Source: Methanoregulaceae archaeon (GTDB lineage Archaea; Halobacteriota; Methanomicrobia; Methanomicrobiales; Methanospirillaceae). Taken from it: a stretch of DNA of 15,670 bases. A program made the position numbers and the translations under genes. Shown here one piece after another: positions 13,543 through 15,670 of this stretch. Under the pieces are notes generated by a model. The model made no database searches. It saw only the letters and a program-made list of their open reading frames with translations, and had not been told where the DNA came from. Numbering within the stretch: position 1 is the first letter of the stretch; each line of letters starts with the position of its first letter. The stretch lies in NCBI GenBank assembly GCA_025453715.1, contig JALOPT010000017.1, positions 1 through 15,670 of the forward strand, read 5' to 3'.

Positions 13543-14718
13543 TCACGTTGCTTGTTTCCCCAGCGGGGACATATCACGGAGGCGGCTGACCACCTTCGGA
13601 AGGGTCCGGAGGACGTACTTCACCTCTTCATCGGTATTCTCCACATCGAGTGTGAGCCGCAATGAGCCGTGTGCAATCTCAGCTGGCATTCCTGTTGCGA
13701 GAAGTACATGCGATGGCTCAAGTGAACCTGAAGTGCAGGCACTCCCTGTTGAGGCACAGATACCAAAACTGTCCAGAAGTAGGAGCATGGATTCACCCTC
13801 GATGAACTCAAAGCTGATGTTCAGATTACCGGGCAGCCGTTTCGACGGGTGCCCGTTTAACCGGGTGTGGGGAATTAATTCCTGGATACCGGATATCAGC
13901 CGGTCCCGCATAGCCCGTATTCGTGCTCCTTTTTCCTCGAGCCCGGTTGTAGCAAGTTCAATAGCCTTTCCCATTCCTACAATACCTGCGAGGTTTTCCG
14001 TTCCCGCCCTCCGGTTCCGCTCCTGGGCACCACCATGGAGGATGTTATCGATCCTGACTCCTTTCCGGATATACAGCGCACCAGTACCTTTTGGCCCGTT
14101 GAATTTATGACCTGACAGCGAAAGGAGGTCGATTTCTGTACCGTCAACCGGAACAGGCATGTGGCCTACTGCCTGGACTGCATCGGTGTGGAAATATGCC
14201 CCGTATTCGTGGGTAATTGAGGCAAGTTCCTTTACTGGTTCAATCGTCCCGATCTCGTTATTGGCATACATTACCGAGACCAGGGTTGTCCTATCGGTTA
14301 TTGAACGTTCGAGTTCAACAGGGTCTACAAGCCCGTACTGGTCAACAGGCAGGTAGGTCACGCTGAAGCCCTGCTTTTCAAGGTACTGGCACGTATGGAG
14401 GACTGCGTGGTGCTCGATCTTCGAGGTGATGATATGATCTCCCCGTCTCCTGTTGGCAAAAGCAACCCCTTTAATGGCCCAGTTGTCTGACTCGGTCCCC
14501 CCGGAGGTGAAAAAAATTTCATCCGGTTTTGTCTTAAGAGAAAGAGCAACCTTCGCCCGGGCGGAATCGATTGCCTCTTTTGCCTCCCTTGCAATGGAAT
14601 ATATTGATGAAGGGTTCCCGAAATGGTTGTGAAGGTATGGAATCATTGCCTTCACGACTTCGGGGTGCACAGCGGTAGTTGCCGCGTGGTCCATGTATAC
14701 CAGCTTTTGATCTTCCAT
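13543..14718 (-). CDS. nifS: Cysteine desulfurase, NifS/IscS type
   Basis: A 391-residue PLP enzyme that takes sulfur from L-cysteine as a protein persulfide and releases alanine. Motifs seen are the N-terminal YMDHAATT, FFTSGGTESDN (69-79), His104 (KIEHHAV) stacking on the cofactor, HTDAVQAVG (177-185, with Asp179 and Gln182), the PLP lysine Lys205 in LSGHKFNGPKG, RAGTEN (237-242) and the active-site loop STGSACTSGSLEPS with Cys328. The long flexible Cys loop puts it in the IscS/NifS group (group I). It is the first gene of the probable operon nifS-iscU-moeB-moaD-moaE. The start at 14718 has GGTGAAGT directly upstream. It probably feeds sulfur both to the scaffold next to it and to MoaD; the latter is inferred from gene order. 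Confidence 0.95.
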   Translation of the reverse strand: MEDQKLVYMDHAATTAVHPEVVKAMIPYLHNHFGNPSSIYSIAREAKEAIDSARAKVALSLKTKPDEIFFTSGGTESDNWAIKGVAFANRRRGDHIITSKIEHHAVLHTCQYLEKQGFSVTYLPVDQYGLVDPVELERSITDRTTLVSVMYANNEIGTIEPVKELASITHEYGAYFHTDAVQAVGHMPVPVDGTEIDLLSLSGHKFNGPKGTGALYIRKGVRIDNILHGGAQERNRRAGTENLAGIVGMGKAIELATTGLEEKGARIRAMRDRLISGIQELIPHTRLNGHPSKRLPGNLNISFEFIEGESMLLLLDSFGICASTGSACTSGSLEPSHVLLATGMPAEIAHGSLRLTLDVENTDEEVKYVLRTLPKVVSRLRDMSPLGKQAT

Positions 14719-14806
14719 ACTTCACCAGGTTATCTGTAACAGGGATTGATCCTTCAATTGGATTATTCCTCCGATTACAAAGGAGGCAATTCGATAGGAA
14801 AAGGTC
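14719..14806 (-). promoter_or_regulatory. Structured leader of the sulfur operon
   Basis: Reading on the minus strand, CCTCC (14782-14786) and GGAGG (14769-14773) form a stem about 50-70 bases before the nifS ATG. A small ATCC/GGAT pairing follows. The GGAGG word is Shine-Dalgarno-like but too far from the ATG to start nifS. The leader between the predicted transcript start and the ATG is about 150 nt. Confidence 0.3.
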
Positions 14807-14847
14807 TCCAGGGTGGATCATTTATTACCCGGCGACCCTGACTGTTC

Positions 14848-14863
14848 ATTCACAATTGTGAAT
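14848..14863. promoter_or_regulatory. Perfect 16-bp palindrome in the sulfur operon promoter
   Basis: ATTCACAATTGTGAAT is completely self-complementary. It lies about 25-45 bases downstream of the predicted minus-strand TATA box, overlapping the expected transcript start, which is the usual place for a repressor operator. Confidence 0.55.
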
Positions 14864-14888
14864 CTACCTCTACATCTGAATTTTCCAT

Positions 14889-14898
14889 CCACTTATAT
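14889..14898 (-). promoter_or_regulatory. TATA box of the sulfur operon
   Basis: CTTATATCTT on the plus strand reads AAGATATAAG on the minus strand. It gives a predicted start near 14863-14868 and a leader of about 150 nt ahead of nifS. Confidence 0.45.
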
Positions 14899-15207
14899 CT
14901 TATGATTGTTCCCGGTGAATTTTCACGTATTCAGCATTTTTCAGGACCTTATATGACCCCCGGCAGGAAAAAGGTGATCATGGTTTTGATTGACAGGATA
15001 TCTATCGGAATATCAATAAATTAAGCCCATTTTAGAGTTTAGCTGCTGATAATGGTAGCTAATAAGAACAGTGAATATTCTGCCGCAGCGTTGTAATGTG
15101 GCAATGTTGCAATGCAGTAACTGATAAAAAAACGCAATTAATCCGTATTCCTTCGAAGGGCTGAAAAGATCTCCGAAAAACGTCTTTCTAAAAGAACAAG
15201 GGATTTT

Positions 15208-15223
15208 GAAGGATAAATCCTTC
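15208..15223 (-). terminator. Hairpin after surface-protein gene
   Basis: GAAGGA (15208-15213) pairs with TCCTTC (15218-15223) across TAAA, about 31 bases after the stop on the minus strand. The minus-strand sequence that follows contains moderate T-runs. Confidence 0.4.
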
Positions 15224-15253
15224 TCGATCTCCTATTCACTGGTTTCAATTACT

Positions 15254-15670
15254 TCAGAGTAATGACTTACCGGACTGGTAAGCGATTACCTTGTTGAAGG
15301 CGCTGATTACACCCTGAGCGCTTGAGGTCTCGGAGTATACCAGGTCTTCTGCCTTTGCTGAGCCGTTTGCACGTGCTTCCTGGATGTGTGCCTTAACGTA
15401 GGCCATTGACGAGCCGATTGCGGGGATCTGTCCCTCGGTTGTGCCGTATGGCTTGACATTGATAACGTAGTTAAGGGTTACTGGTACAGTTGCATCGTTG
15501 TGGACGAATCCCTCGCTTGCTCCGGTAACAACTGATCCGACGGTCAGGTCGTACTTGCTGCCTGCCTGGACGATGTTACAGTATGCGGGAATTGTGTCAA
15601 CTGGGTATGCTGAGAACGGACAGAGCATCCTGTCGCTTGCTGCGGTGTAGTTGCCTGCGCCATCGAGCAT
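15254..15670 (-). CDS. C-terminal part of a probable secreted surface protein
   Basis: The frame is open for 139 codons including the stop and runs off the window edge; the ATG that happens to sit at 15670 need not be the start. No family is recognised. The sequence is rich in Ala, Ser, Thr, Val and Tyr, with sequons NYT (near the left end of the fragment) and NGS, and two cysteines (LCPF, AYCN) about 15 residues apart that could form a disulfide. Codon choice is strongly biased to the C-ending type for Asn, Tyr, Ile, Lys-AAG and Asp, more so than in neighbouring genes, which points to very high expression. There is no C-terminal membrane helix in the visible part. A major envelope or S-layer component would fit, but this is inference from composition. 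Confidence 0.7.
   Translation of the reverse strand: MLDGAGNYTAASDRMLCPFSAYPVDTIPAYCNIVQAGSKYDLTVGSVVTGASEGFVHNDATVPVTLNYVINVKPYGTTEGQIPAIGSSMAYVKAHIQEARANGSAKAEDLVYSETSSAQGVISAFNKVIAYQSGKSLL

Larger units (their letters stand above)
14719..15253. other. 535-bp region between the sulfur operon and the surface-protein gene
   Basis: No gene is seen. The left 180 bases hold the operon leader, palindrome and TATA box. The right end carries a perfect hairpin (15208-15223) that probably belongs to the 3' end of the surface-protein transcript. The middle, about 14910-15190, is AT-rich with no recognisable element. Confidence 0.5.

Overview
The window looks like chromosome of a methanogenic archaeon, most likely Methanomicrobiales (Methanoregula or Methanosphaerula-like); no database search was possible. 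Clues are the Pilin_N-type archaeal pilin, the histidine kinase with the HDIxNQ H-box common in this order, an archaeal-style diadenylate cyclase domain, a COG1361-like surface protein, TATA-box promoters about 25 to 30 nt upstream of transcript starts, and GGTG/GAGG ribosome sites. There are no rRNAs, tRNAs, insertion sequences, integrases or CRISPR arrays.

Layout. Bases 1-674 hold the end of thiD (thiamine pyrimidine kinase), followed by a PAS sensor histidine kinase (761-1789). A gene-poor 846 bp stretch with a diverged direct repeat leads to a type IV pilin-like protein (2636-3076). Next comes an AT-rich membrane protein with an abrupt composition change (3109-3606). A DEAD-box RNA helicase with a long leader (3909-5375) precedes the most unusual gene, 5469-7133: a degenerate receiver, two PAS domains and a C-terminal diadenylate cyclase (c-di-AMP synthase) domain. 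Then follow a 56-residue zinc ribbon (7378-7548), two tandemly duplicated small secreted proteins (7886-8227 and 8384-8677) with their own promoters and hairpin terminators, a thioredoxin-like protein (8868-9260), a cupin on the minus strand (9405-9740) and a membrane-anchored COG1361-type surface protein (10032-11327).

The right part is on the minus strand. A probable five-gene sulfur-transfer operon runs leftward: cysteine desulfurase (14718-13543), IscU/NifU scaffold (13529-13083), an E1-like MoeB/ThiF adenylyltransferase (13001-12249), MoaD (12252-11974) and MoaE (11951-11538). It carries sulfur from cysteine to Fe-S clusters and, through the MoaD thiocarboxylate, to molybdopterin. Methanogens need molybdopterin for Mo/W formylmethanofuran dehydrogenase and formate dehydrogenase. 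A perfect 16-bp palindrome lies just downstream of the predicted TATA box of this operon. The window closes with the C-terminal part of a strongly codon-biased, probably surface-exposed protein (15254-15670, minus).

The strongest candidate for something undescribed is the receiver-PAS-PAS-cyclase fusion, which suggests that c-di-AMP synthesis in this archaeon is tied to an intracellular PAS-sensed signal rather than to phosphorelay. The duplicated secreted protein pair and the palindrome-controlled sulfur operon are secondary points of interest.
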